Assembly (NCBI GenBank): GCA_009702955.1
Contig: WLHA01000039.1
Location: forward strand, 1-8,143
DNA length: 8,143 nucleotides
Reading direction: 5' to 3'
Origin: Actinomycetota bacterium
GTDB taxonomy: Bacteria; Actinomycetota; Acidimicrobiia; IMCC26256
Position 1 is the stretch's first letter. Each line of letters begins with the position of its first letter. This document shows positions 1-6,870 of the stretch, one piece after another. The notes below the pieces were generated by a model. That model searched no databases. It saw only the letters and a list, made by a program, of their open reading frames with translations, and had not been told where the DNA came from. The translations under genes and the position numbers were made by a program.

Positions 1-894
1 GCTGGGGCGCCACGCCTCTCCGCCGCTAGTGCTCTGAGGGCAGGGTCGGGAGTTGTGGTCGTCTATTCGCCAGATCCAAGTGGCGCCGAATCGCCCGCCG
101 ATTCGCTCGCCGAATCGCTGCGACAGGGCACGGCCGAATCCGCCGAATCGCTCGCCGAATCGCCGCGACAGGGCGGGGCGCACTCCGCCGAATCCGCCGA
201 ATCGCTTGAGGCCACAGTCTCTTGGGGCAGCGAGGTAATTACTCGAGTCATTCCGTTGGGCCAGGAGGGGCGTCTAAACAGCGACTCGTCGGAGTACTTG
301 ATAGAGGCCGCTCGTCGATTCGATGCAGTGCTAATCGGCCCGGGGCTCGGTGCAGATCATGGGGTTGCAGAGATGGTGAGGGCACTCATCGGCGGAGTGG
401 CGGCCCCAATAGTTCTAGATGCAGATGGCCTCAATGCGCTCGGCGGCGACCTCTCTGCTCTTCAGGAGCGTGCCGAGTTAGGGCTAGGCCCAGTGATCCT
501 CACGCCGCATGAGGGCGAGTTCGAGCGACTCTCTGGGGAGGTCGGCTCAGATAGGGTCGCTGCCGCTCGAGGGCTGGCAAGAGAAGCCGCGGCAACAGTG
601 CTCTTAAAGGGCCCAACGACAGTGATCGCTGAGCCTGGTGGAGCTGCGTACATCGTAAATTCAGGGGGTCCATGGCTTGCAACAGCGGGATCGGGTGATG
701 TTCTGGCCGGAATAATCGCCGCGCTGCTTGCCTCAGGCATCTCGCCGGGGAGGGCCGCAGCTGCTGGGGCCTGGCTCCACTGCCGCGCGAGCGACTTCGC
801 GGGGCATACTTGCCTTGTGGCCAGCGATTTACTTTCTGCGATACCCGCTGCTTGGCCAAGATTTAGTGGCACGATGACAGATCAGCATCAATAA
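1..894 (+). CDS. nnrD: ADP-dependent (S)-NAD(P)H-hydrate dehydratase, C-terminal part (5' end outside window)
   Basis: This enzyme dehydrates NADHX and NADPHX, the hydrated damage forms of the nicotinamide cofactors, back to NAD(P)H using ADP (ATP in some homologues); it is cytosolic. The frame is open from base 1, and the residues before the first in-window GTG/ATG (APRLSAASALRAGSGVVVV) match the family's GAPxLAAxAALRAGAG strand, so the gene starts upstream. Counting codons from base 1, it shows GPGLG at 113-117, DADGLN at 140-145, LTPHEGEF at 167-174, LLKGPT at 201-206 and the catalytic GSGD at 230-233: a ribokinase-like fold with all key residues. In many bacteria this domain is fused behind an NnrE epimerase domain; the window cannot show whether that is so here. 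Odd: codons 29-68 are a low-complexity Ala-Glu-Ser repeat in a place where relatives have only a short loop. It ends 24 nt before the CBS gene. Confidence 0.93.
   Translation, partial: AGAPRLSAASALRAGSGVVVVYSPDPSGAESPADSLAESLRQGTAESAESLAESPRQGGAHSAESAESLEATVSWGSEVITRVIPLGQEGRLNSDSSEYLIEAARRFDAVLIGPGLGADHGVAEMVRALIGGVAAPIVLDADGLNALGGDLSALQERAELGLGPVILTPHEGEFERLSGEVGSDRVAAARGLAREAAATVLLKGPTTVIAEPGGAAYIVNSGGPWLATAGSGDVLAGIIAALLASGISPGRAAAAGAWLHCRASDFAGHTCLVASDLLSAIPAAWPRFSGTMTDQHQ
85..204 (+). repeat. In-frame GCCGAATC tandem/interspersed repeat inside nnrD
   Basis: Seven exact copies of GCCGAATC (starting at 85, 109, 133, 142, 154, 187 and 196) and one variant GCCGATTC (97) lie in 120 bases. 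All starts are in the same codon phase, so each copy reads Ala-Glu-Ser (Ala-Asp-Ser for the variant). There is higher-order structure too: a 21-nt block at 109-129 recurs at 154-174 with one change (45-nt period, ending in Arg-Gln-Gly codons), and an 18-nt block at 133-150 recurs exactly at 187-204 (54-nt period). Duplications in multiples of three keep the nnrD frame open. The encoded segment is acidic and polar, probably a disordered surface loop. Confidence 0.9.
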
Positions 895-918
895 TCAACC
901 AGAGCACCAGGAGCCCCA

Positions 919-1383
919 ATGGCGATTGTCAGCGAAATTATGACCTCAGAGGTCAAAACAGTTCACCCGGGTATGAGCATCATTGAGGTCGCGTCGATCC
1001 TTGCCGATGGCTCGATCGGTGCTGTCCCTGTGGTGAATGACGCAGACGAATTTGTTGGGTTACTTCGCGACGAAGACCTGCTGCTTCGCGAGGCCGGCAT
1101 TCATGTACCGACAACGATTGCGCTTCTGCCTGGTATTGAGTTCACTCTGCCGAGCCACTTGAAACGTTTCGATGAAGAACTACGTATCGCCGCGGCCTCC
1201 ACCGTGGGAGAACTTATGCAGACTGATCCCGAGACGGTGGGCCCGGATACTTCGCTAGAAGATCTAGCGAGTCTGATGCATGACAAGCAGGTCACTCACG
1301 TTCCGGTTATCGACGGTAATGGCAAGGTCGTAGGTATCGTCGCCAGAGGAGATGTAATACGCCACCTCGCACGGGCAAAGTGA
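919..1383 (+). CDS. Tandem CBS-domain protein
   Basis: A 154-residue protein made of two cystathionine-beta-synthase (CBS) domains, at about residues 1-60 and 97-152, joined by a ~35-residue linker. Each domain has the MTxxxxTVxPxxS-type opening (IMTSEVKTVHPGMS; LMQTDPETVGPDTS), and a closing G-hydrophobic-D helix (GLLRDEDLL at 47-55; GIVARGDVI at 139-147). CBS pairs form a Bateman module that usually binds adenine nucleotides (AMP, ATP, SAM) and acts as an energy or ligand sensor; there is no fused catalytic domain, so it probably acts alone or on a partner. The start is set by AGGAG at 909-913, five bases before the ATG. The gene ends in a 4-nt GTGA overlap with alr, so the two are probably translated together. 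Which ligand or partner it has cannot be read from the sequence. Confidence 0.9.
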   Translation: MAIVSEIMTSEVKTVHPGMSIIEVASILADGSIGAVPVVNDADEFVGLLRDEDLLLREAGIHVPTTIALLPGIEFTLPSHLKRFDEELRIAAASTVGELMQTDPETVGPDTSLEDLASLMHDKQVTHVPVIDGNGKVVGIVARGDVIRHLARAK

Positions 1384-2501
1384 CCCCACGTTTTCGCCCG
1401 GCACGCGTAGAGGTTGATCTCGCAGCGGTCCGATCCAATATTCGACGCCTAGTTAGCGACTCTGCTCCGGCAGAGGTCCTTGCGGTTGTCAAGGCCGATG
1501 CTTACGGCCATGGAGCGTTGCCAATCGCGCGTTGCGCGTTGGAGGCCGGTGCAACGCGCTTAGGTGTAGCGATAGTCGAGGAGGGTGCACTGCTGCGCGC
1601 TGCAGGGATTACAGCGCCAATTCTCCTGTTGTCGGAACCCCCCGCAAGTGTTGCTGATGCCGTTGTCGCTAATGGATTGACCTCAACGGTCTACACCGAG
1701 GCAGGCATAGATGCGTTAGGGCGCGCTGGGCGAGACGCTGGTCAAGCGATCCCGGTGCATCTCAAAGTAGATACTGGTATGCATCGAGTCGGTTGCACTA
1801 CAGAGGAAGCGCTCGCACTAGCTCAACGAATAGTGGCGGACTCCGGCCTAATTCTCGAGGGAGTGTTTACGCATTTCGCAACTGCAGATGAGGCAGACTC
1901 CAAATTCGTGGATACGCAGTTGGAGCGATTTAGCTCGGTACTCGCTGACCTTGAGAGCGCTGGAATACATCCAGTCCTTACCCACTCCGCCAATTCGGCT
2001 GCCGCGCTTACTCGTCCAGACGCGCGGCTCAGCATGGTGCGTTTAGGAATCACGATTTATGGCATCGCTCCTAGCCCTGAGCTTGAGCCACTCGACGGTC
2101 TGACGCAAGCGCTTAGCTTCACAAGCGAAGTTACATTTGTTAAGCGGCTCAGTGCAGGCGATCGGCTCTCTTACGGACAACGCTATGAATTGATGAGTGC
2201 CTCAACAATCGCAACGATTCCAGTCGGCTATGCAGATGGGGTGCCGAGGCGCCTCGGCGAAGTAGGTGGAGAAGTCCTAATTGCAGGGCAGCGATTCCCG
2301 ATCTCGGGGAGCATAACGATGGACCAGCTCCTAGTAGATGTTGGCGATGTCGATGTATCAATCGGTGATGAGGTTGTTTTCTTAGGAAAACAAGGCGATG
2401 AGGAGATAACAGCAAGCGAATGGGCCGGTCTACTGAATACGATTGCATATGAAATTGTCTGTGGGATTGGCCCGCGGGTTCCGAGGGAGTACAGAGAATG
2501 A
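1380..2501 (+). CDS. alr: Alanine racemase (PLP-dependent)
   Basis: Interconverts L- and D-alanine with pyridoxal phosphate, supplying D-Ala for peptidoglycan; a cytosolic homodimer in known relatives. At 373 residues it is full length. The PLP lysine is K38 in AVVKADAYGHG (with Y42), the cofactor-tuning arginine is R136 in HLKVDTGMHRVG, and the second catalytic base is Y265 in the SYG motif, followed by IPVGYADG at 280-287 and SITMDQ at 311-316. An N-terminal TIM barrel and a C-terminal beta domain are implied by this order. The start is a GTG that overlaps the TGA of the CBS gene by four bases; no strong Shine-Dalgarno precedes it, which suggests translational coupling. It overlaps the hydrolase gene downstream by four bases (ATGA). 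Confidence 0.97.
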   Translation: MTPRFRPARVEVDLAAVRSNIRRLVSDSAPAEVLAVVKADAYGHGALPIARCALEAGATRLGVAIVEEGALLRAAGITAPILLLSEPPASVADAVVANGLTSTVYTEAGIDALGRAGRDAGQAIPVHLKVDTGMHRVGCTTEEALALAQRIVADSGLILEGVFTHFATADEADSKFVDTQLERFSSVLADLESAGIHPVLTHSANSAAALTRPDARLSMVRLGITIYGIAPSPELEPLDGLTQALSFTSEVTFVKRLSAGDRLSYGQRYELMSASTIATIPVGYADGVPRRLGEVGGEVLIAGQRFPISGSITMDQLLVDVGDVDVSIGDEVVFLGKQGDEEITASEWAGLLNTIAYEIVCGIGPRVPREYRE

Positions 2502-3493
2502 GCGCACGCAATAAGACCTTCGTAGGGCTCGCAGTAGTTGCAGCAACGGCCGCCGCAGTCTGGGGCGCAGAGCAGGCAGCGGTTCGCCGCTCACGCAGAC
2601 AAGAAGACCCCGACGCACTTAACGAGTTCATGCCAGCTTTTGATGAGACGCATACCTTCCCGAGCCACGATGGCGGAGTAATCCACGCAATTAGCCGCGG
2701 CGAGGGTCCTCCAGTAGTTCTCTCGCATGGGGTCACGCTCTCAGTACGAACATGGGCTAAGCAGATGGAGTTCCTCCCAGGGGCAGGGTTTCGCGCCATC
2801 GCCTTTGATCACCGCGGGCATGGCGCATCCGTCGCCGGATCTTCTGGGCACACAATTGAGAACCTCGCGTGGGATGTCCGAACTGTCCTTGAATCGATGG
2901 ACCTGCGTGACGCGGTGCTAGTCGGTCACTCAATGGGCGGCATCGCAGTGCTGGCATTCATGGTGACATTCCCCGAGATTGCAGCTGAGCGCGTCTCGGG
3001 AATTGTGATGCTCTCCTCAATGGCTCGAACCCCGCTATCAGGCCACGAAGGACTTGCTCGTTTCGTTGGTGCGATTAGTGACCGTGGGCCTGACGTCACC
3101 GGGCTACTTAATCGACGCGATCTTGGCTATTTGATGAGCCGTGTTGGCTTCGGTAGCGAAGCGCTGCCTAGCCACATCGAGCTAACCCGAGAGATGGTTC
3201 TTGAGTGCCCGACGGAGACGCGTAGGGCGGCTGGCCGAGCACTCCTTAATCTCGATCTCGTGGAGAAGATCGCCTCGATCAGGATGCCTACGCTTGTCAT
3301 CGGTGGGACTGCAGATGTTTTGACTCCTCCGGCGGAGGCACGACGCATGGCTGCGACAATTCCTGGTGCGTCGTTAGAGATCGTTCCACGCGGAGGGCAC
3401 ATGCTGATGTTCGAGCGTACCGACCTTGTAAACGAACTGATCTCGTCGTTCGCGCGCAGGGTTCAGCACAGCTCTGCGAGCTCAGGCTCCTAA
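2498..3493 (+). CDS. Alpha/beta hydrolase with N-terminal membrane anchor
   Basis: A 331-residue serine hydrolase of unknown substrate. Residues 6-23 (KTFVGLAVVAATAAAVWG) are a hydrophobic segment after a short basic start, followed by an Arg-rich stretch at 30-34; this looks like an uncleaved signal anchor, though cleavage is possible. The catalytic domain follows: oxyanion-hole HG at 77-78, DHRGHG at 104-109, nucleophile elbow GHSMGG with Ser145, acid Asp273 in GGTADVLTPP, and His301 in RGGHMLMFE. The triad is therefore complete. GGGAG at 2485-2489 sits eight bases before the ATG. A hydrolase at this place, between alr and tsaE, is known from Streptomyces (from memory), so the link with cell-wall or tRNA-modification genes may be old, but its function is not established. 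Haloperoxidase-, esterase- or lipase-type activity are all possible. Confidence 0.92.
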   Translation: MSARNKTFVGLAVVAATAAAVWGAEQAAVRRSRRQEDPDALNEFMPAFDETHTFPSHDGGVIHAISRGEGPPVVLSHGVTLSVRTWAKQMEFLPGAGFRAIAFDHRGHGASVAGSSGHTIENLAWDVRTVLESMDLRDAVLVGHSMGGIAVLAFMVTFPEIAAERVSGIVMLSSMARTPLSGHEGLARFVGAISDRGPDVTGLLNRRDLGYLMSRVGFGSEALPSHIELTREMVLECPTETRRAAGRALLNLDLVEKIASIRMPTLVIGGTADVLTPPAEARRMAATIPGASLEIVPRGGHMLMFERTDLVNELISSFARRVQHSSASSGS

Positions 3494-3515
3494 GCACCTC
3501 TTCGAGTCGAGTTAA

Positions 3516-4085
3516 ATGCAGTCACTTGACTCTCTGAGAACCAATGCTCTCGCCTGCCGCAACTGCAGTCTCTGCGAGACGCGTACCAATGTTGTATTTG
3601 GCGCAGGGAACCCAAATGCTGAACTCATGTTTGTTGGGGAGGCCCCGGGCGCCCAGGAGGATTTGACCGGCGAGCCTTTTGTCGGGCGCAGCGGGAGACT
3701 TCTCACAAGCCTGATCGAGGGAATCGGGCTCACGCGAGATCAGGTCTACATCTCCAATGTCGTGAAGTGTCGCCCGCCTGACAATCGAGACCCAGAGCCT
3801 GGTGAGGTAGCAGCCTGCGCGCCGATTATTGCTTCGCAGATTGAGTACATCTCACCTCGAGTTCTTGTAACGCTAGGAAATTTTGCAACAAAGCTGCTTT
3901 TAGAGACAAAGACCGGCATCACTAAGTTGCGAGGGACCCCTGTCGCATACCGTGGGGGTGTGCTCATCCCTGTTCTCCACCCTGCTGCAGTTGCGCGTCG
4001 TGGCTCCGCTGGCCTCATTGAAGCGCGTAGCGACTTCGAGGCGATCAAGCTTGCATTGGCTAGCGACCCCTCGGAGGTGAAGTAA
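3516..4085 (+). CDS. Family 4 uracil-DNA glycosylase (4Fe-4S)
   Basis: Removes uracil, produced by cytosine deamination or dUTP incorporation, from DNA as the first step of base excision repair. The 189-residue length fits family 4 (often annotated as phage SPO1 DNA polymerase-related). The iron-sulfur ligands are visible as C14-x2-C17 near the N-terminus and C85-x15-C101. Motif 1 is GEAPGAQED at 41-49, with FVGRSGRLL at 55-63, and the later motif is HPAAVARRG with H155. It starts 22 bases after the hydrolase with only a weak purine-rich stretch upstream, the single looser junction between the CBS gene and tsaD. Its TAA shares one base with the tsaE ATG. A family 5 enzyme is the closest alternative, but length and GEAPG motif favour family 4. 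Confidence 0.95.
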   Translation: MQSLDSLRTNALACRNCSLCETRTNVVFGAGNPNAELMFVGEAPGAQEDLTGEPFVGRSGRLLTSLIEGIGLTRDQVYISNVVKCRPPDNRDPEPGEVAACAPIIASQIEYISPRVLVTLGNFATKLLLETKTGITKLRGTPVAYRGGVLIPVLHPAAVARRGSAGLIEARSDFEAIKLALASDPSEVK

Positions 4086-4570
4086 TGACTTCAATCTCGT
4101 TAATGACTAGCAGCGTTGACACAACCCGAGCTCTTGGAGGAGCCCTCGCTGAGATTCTTCGCGAGGGAGATTTGATTATCCTCACCGGGGATTTAGGTGC
4201 CGGGAAGACTGCGCTTGCTCAGGGAATCGGTGCCGGTCTAGGTGTCACAGAGCCAATGCTGAGCCCAACATTTACGGTTGTGCGTGAATACGTTGGCCGC
4301 CTTCCTCTCCAGCATCTCGATATTTATCGATTGGGTCATATGCAGGAGGTCCTAGACCTTGGTATCGACGAAGTTCTAGATAACGGCGTCACCATTGTCG
4401 AGTGGGGTGACGCCGCTCTTGATGCTCTCGGCGATGAGAGGCTCGAGATAACAATCTCGTTACTTCCTGAGGGTGGGGATAGCGATCGCTTGCTTGTGCT
4501 TCAAACATTCGGCGAAGCCTGGAGCAGCCGATCAGATGCGTTGACAGTCCTCGTGGGTTCGATGCAGTGA
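4085..4570 (+). CDS. tsaE: tRNA t6A threonylcarbamoyl transfer ATPase subunit
   Basis: TsaE is the P-loop ATPase that works with TsaB and TsaD to reset the complex that puts threonylcarbamoyl on A37 of ANN-reading tRNAs. The 161-residue product has Walker A GDLGAGKT at 35-42, the family signature SPTFTVVREY at 60-69, HLDIYRL at 77-83 and VEWGD at 105-109. The C-terminal ~25 residues after the core look lineage-specific. The ATG overlaps the TAA of the glycosylase gene (TAATG) and is preceded by a strong GGAGGT at 4073-4078 inside that gene, six bases upstream. This start keeps the usual family N-terminus. It overlaps tsaB by four bases. Confidence 0.96.
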   Translation: MTSISLMTSSVDTTRALGGALAEILREGDLIILTGDLGAGKTALAQGIGAGLGVTEPMLSPTFTVVREYVGRLPLQHLDIYRLGHMQEVLDLGIDEVLDNGVTIVEWGDAALDALGDERLEITISLLPEGGDSDRLLVLQTFGEAWSSRSDALTVLVGSMQ

Positions 4571-5280
4571 CAACAGTTCTTGGAATAGATACTGCAACGA
4601 GTCATGTGAGTATTGCGATCGCGGTTGATGGTGTAATTCTTGGTGAGTCAAGCCTCCCGGCCGATCGACGCCATGCAGAGGTGCTCACGCCCGCGCTGAC
4701 GTTGCTCTTCGCCGAGGCTGGGTTGCGCCCAAAGAATCTTGATGCGATCGGTGTAGGGATTGGCCCTGGGTTATTTACTGGTTTAAGGGTGGGTGTAACC
4801 ACAGCGATGACGATGGGGCATGCACTTGGAGTCCCTGTGCTGCCAGTATCAACCCTCGACATTCTGGCTATACCCCATGCTCGCGACGGGAGAGTTGTCG
4901 CATCTGTGCTCGATGCACGCCGCAAAGAAGTGTTCTGCGCAACATATAGAACCGGGGTCCTCGATCACGGCGATCCAGTGATTGAGCGCCTCACTGATGA
5001 TGAGGTTGGATCGGCTCAGGAATTCTTGGATCGGTTGCTCCAACTTGGAGAGAGAGTCCTAGTTGTCGGCGGTGGTGCAGGGGTCTACGCAGAGGTTTTC
5101 GCAGGCCATGACTCAATCGAGGTTGCCGGCCCTGAGTACTCGATTCCGAGCGGTGGAGTCTTAGTTCTTAGGGCATCGAGGGACCTCGAGAATGGCTTGG
5201 GCCAACTAGCCGACTCAGTGCGCCCTCGTTACCTGCGCAAGAGTGACGCTGAACTTAATTGGAACAAGGTCGGCAAGTAA
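4567..5280 (+). CDS. tsaB: tRNA t6A biosynthesis scaffold protein TsaB
   Basis: TsaB is a catalytically inactive relative of TsaD that pairs with it to form the t6A transferase core. The 237-residue product has the ASKHA-type opening GIDTAT at 6-11, GPGLFTGLRVG at 66-76, the DARRKEVF strand at 116-123, and the C-terminal RYLRKSDAELNW that typifies the family. The GTG start lies in a GTGA overlap with the tsaE stop and has only a poor Shine-Dalgarno, so coupling is likely. The stop TAA shares a base with the rimI ATG. Next to tsaE and tsaD the assignment is secure. Confidence 0.96.
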   Translation: MTTVLGIDTATSHVSIAIAVDGVILGESSLPADRRHAEVLTPALTLLFAEAGLRPKNLDAIGVGIGPGLFTGLRVGVTTAMTMGHALGVPVLPVSTLDILAIPHARDGRVVASVLDARRKEVFCATYRTGVLDHGDPVIERLTDDEVGSAQEFLDRLLQLGERVLVVGGGAGVYAEVFAGHDSIEVAGPEYSIPSGGVLVLRASRDLENGLGQLADSVRPRYLRKSDAELNWNKVGK

Positions 5281-5834
5281 TGGCGGGCACGATTATTGAT
5301 ATAACCCCAATGCGTCGCCGTCACCTCCCCGCTGTAATTGCAATTGAGAAGCAGGTCTATCCGCGCCCTTGGTCGCGCACGCTGATGCTCGGTGAACTGG
5401 ATTTAAAGGAAAGCCGCGCTTATTTCGTTGCACGCGATGGACGTCGAGTCATCGGATATGCAGGAATCATGTTCGTTGGCGATGAGGGGCACATCACTAC
5501 GATCGCTGTGGACCCAGGAGCGCAGCGAAGCGCTATCGGAATGAGACTCATGCTTGCGCTTGCTAAGTCGTCGCTTGAGCGTGGTGTCAACGCGATGACC
5601 CTTGAGGTGCGCGCATCGAACCGCGCCGCTCAGGGTCTCTATAAACGATTTGGTTTCGTATCTGTAGGTGCCCGAAAGGGTTACTACCAAGACAACGCAG
5701 AGGATGCGTTCATCATGTGGGTTCGAGATATCGATAGCGCTGAGTATGGGGAGCTCCTAGCTCAGTACTCGCTGCGCTACGCCTCAAGCACAAGGTTTGA
5801 ACTCCCAAGAATCGTTAGCGGGGAGATCTCGTGA
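5280..5834 (+). CDS. rimI: Protein N-terminal alanine acetyltransferase, RimI type (GNAT)
   Basis: RimI transfers acetyl from acetyl-CoA to protein N-termini, classically ribosomal protein S18; actinobacterial RimI enzymes have broader targets. I chose the ATG at 5280, which overlaps the tsaB stop as TAATG with AAGGT upstream, over a TTG 21 bases earlier that would add seven unsupported residues. The 184-residue product shows HITTIAVDP at 71-79, the acetyl-CoA loop QRSAIG at 82-87, Glu109 in LEVRASN, Tyr121 in GLYKRFGF and GYYQDNAEDAFIM at 134-146. Two oddities: the first Gly of the usual Q/RxxGxG loop is Ala85, and about 35 residues extend past the GNAT core. Position between tsaB and tsaD is as in other actinobacteria. 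It overlaps tsaD by four bases. Confidence 0.92.
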   Translation: MAGTIIDITPMRRRHLPAVIAIEKQVYPRPWSRTLMLGELDLKESRAYFVARDGRRVIGYAGIMFVGDEGHITTIAVDPGAQRSAIGMRLMLALAKSSLERGVNAMTLEVRASNRAAQGLYKRFGFVSVGARKGYYQDNAEDAFIMWVRDIDSAEYGELLAQYSLRYASSTRFELPRIVSGEIS

Positions 5835-6832
5835 CGACAATTCTTGGAATCGAAACGTCATGCGATGAGACCGCTGCGGCGGTAGTGGTCGATGGATTAG
5901 ACATACGTTCGAATGTGATCTCGACCCAAGTCGAACTCCACGCACGGTACGGCGGCGTTGTTCCCGAGGTAGCGAGTCGTGCTCACCTCGAGTCAATTAA
6001 TGCGGTAATTACAAGGGCTTTAGATGAAGCAGGGGTAAGCCTCGGAGAGTTAGACGCAGTAGCGGCATGCCATGGCCCGGGCCTCGCAGGCGCACTTCTT
6101 GTTGGAGTAAGTGCAGGGAAGGCTCTTGCGCTTGTGCTTGATGTGCCTTATGTGGGTGTCCATCATCTCGAGGCACACCTACATGCCGCGTGGCTAGAAG
6201 ATCCGAGTGTCGAGATGCCGATGGCTGTTCTCCTGGTATCAGGTGGGCACACGATGATCGTCTCTATGGAGGGAACCGGGCGCTACCGCATCCTTGGGCA
6301 GACAGTCGACGATGCCGCCGGAGAGGCGTATGACAAGGTCGCGCGTGCTCTAGGGCTGGGCTACCCCGGTGGCCCTGTGATTGACCGCATCGCTAAAGAT
6401 GGTGACCCGAGAGCGGTTGCATTCCCGCGCCCCATGCTCAACGAAGGGCTTGATTTTTCTTTCTCCGGTTTGAAGACGGCCGTGATGCTTGAGATTCGTA
6501 GAAACCCTGACCGCCCTGCGCACGATATTGCTGCGTCGTTTCAAGAAGCGGTAGTGGAGACACTGGTCTACAAACTTGAGAAGGCAGCTGATCAAATAGG
6601 TGCGCGCACACTGGTCCTCGGTGGTGGAGTTGCAGCCAACTCGCGACTCCGAGCTCGTGTGGCCGAGGTCGCCGAGAAGAGTGGCAGGAGAGCCCTCCTG
6701 CCGCGCCATGACCTCTGCACAGATAACGGCGCGATGATCGCAGCAGCGGCCCATTTCCGACTTATCTCAGATGGACCGACCTCTCTAGATGACGGAGCAA
6801 CTCCAGGATTAATCCTGCCGACTATCGGCTGA
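5831..6832 (+). CDS. tsaD: tRNA N6-adenosine threonylcarbamoyltransferase
   Basis: TsaD transfers the threonylcarbamoyl group from threonylcarbamoyl-AMP to A37 of ANN-decoding tRNAs, needing a bound metal and the partners TsaB and TsaE. The 333-residue length is normal. Visible are GIETSCDETAAAVV at the N-terminus, the metal-binding HHLEAH with H112 and H116, VSGGHT at 136-141, GEAYDKVARALGLGYPGGP at 164-182, SFSGLKTAV at 210-218, GGGVAANSRLR at 264-274 and metal ligand D298 in CTDNGAM. All key residues are kept. The start is a GTG in a GTGA overlap with rimI, with GGGAG five bases upstream. It is the last gene of the run; a 282-nt gap separates it from groES. Older names are gcp and ygjD. 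Confidence 0.98.
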   Translation: MTTILGIETSCDETAAAVVVDGLDIRSNVISTQVELHARYGGVVPEVASRAHLESINAVITRALDEAGVSLGELDAVAACHGPGLAGALLVGVSAGKALALVLDVPYVGVHHLEAHLHAAWLEDPSVEMPMAVLLVSGGHTMIVSMEGTGRYRILGQTVDDAAGEAYDKVARALGLGYPGGPVIDRIAKDGDPRAVAFPRPMLNEGLDFSFSGLKTAVMLEIRRNPDRPAHDIAASFQEAVVETLVYKLEKAADQIGARTLVLGGGVAANSRLRARVAEVAEKSGRRALLPRHDLCTDNGAMIAAAAHFRLISDGPTSLDDGATPGLILPTIG

Positions 6833-6870
6833 GGCCAGAGTCCGCTGGCTAGGACCAGTTCGGGTTCGTC

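Noticed and set aside
85..204. CRISPR array
   Set aside because: Repeat units are 8-21 bases with irregular, repeat-derived spacing, all in frame within nnrD; there are no unique spacers of constant length and no cas genes.
2149..2799. Long minus-strand open frame (216 codons) across the alr-hydrolase junction
   Set aside because: It opposes two genes with complete family motifs, has no recognisable motifs of its own, and is explained by codon bias of the true strand.
5259..5279. Upstream TTG start for rimI adding seven residues
   Set aside because: The ATG at 5280 fits the TAATG pattern seen at tsaE, has AAGGT upstream and matches the family's N-terminus.
6804..6817. 14-bp perfect palindrome CAGGATTAATCCTG near the end of tsaD
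   Set aside because: It encodes conserved-looking C-terminal residues and no promoter or partner site is near; probably chance.
6834..6849. Hairpin GCCAG/CTGGC just after the tsaD stop as a terminator
   Set aside because: Only five base pairs (six with a wobble) and no T-tract, so it is too weak to call.
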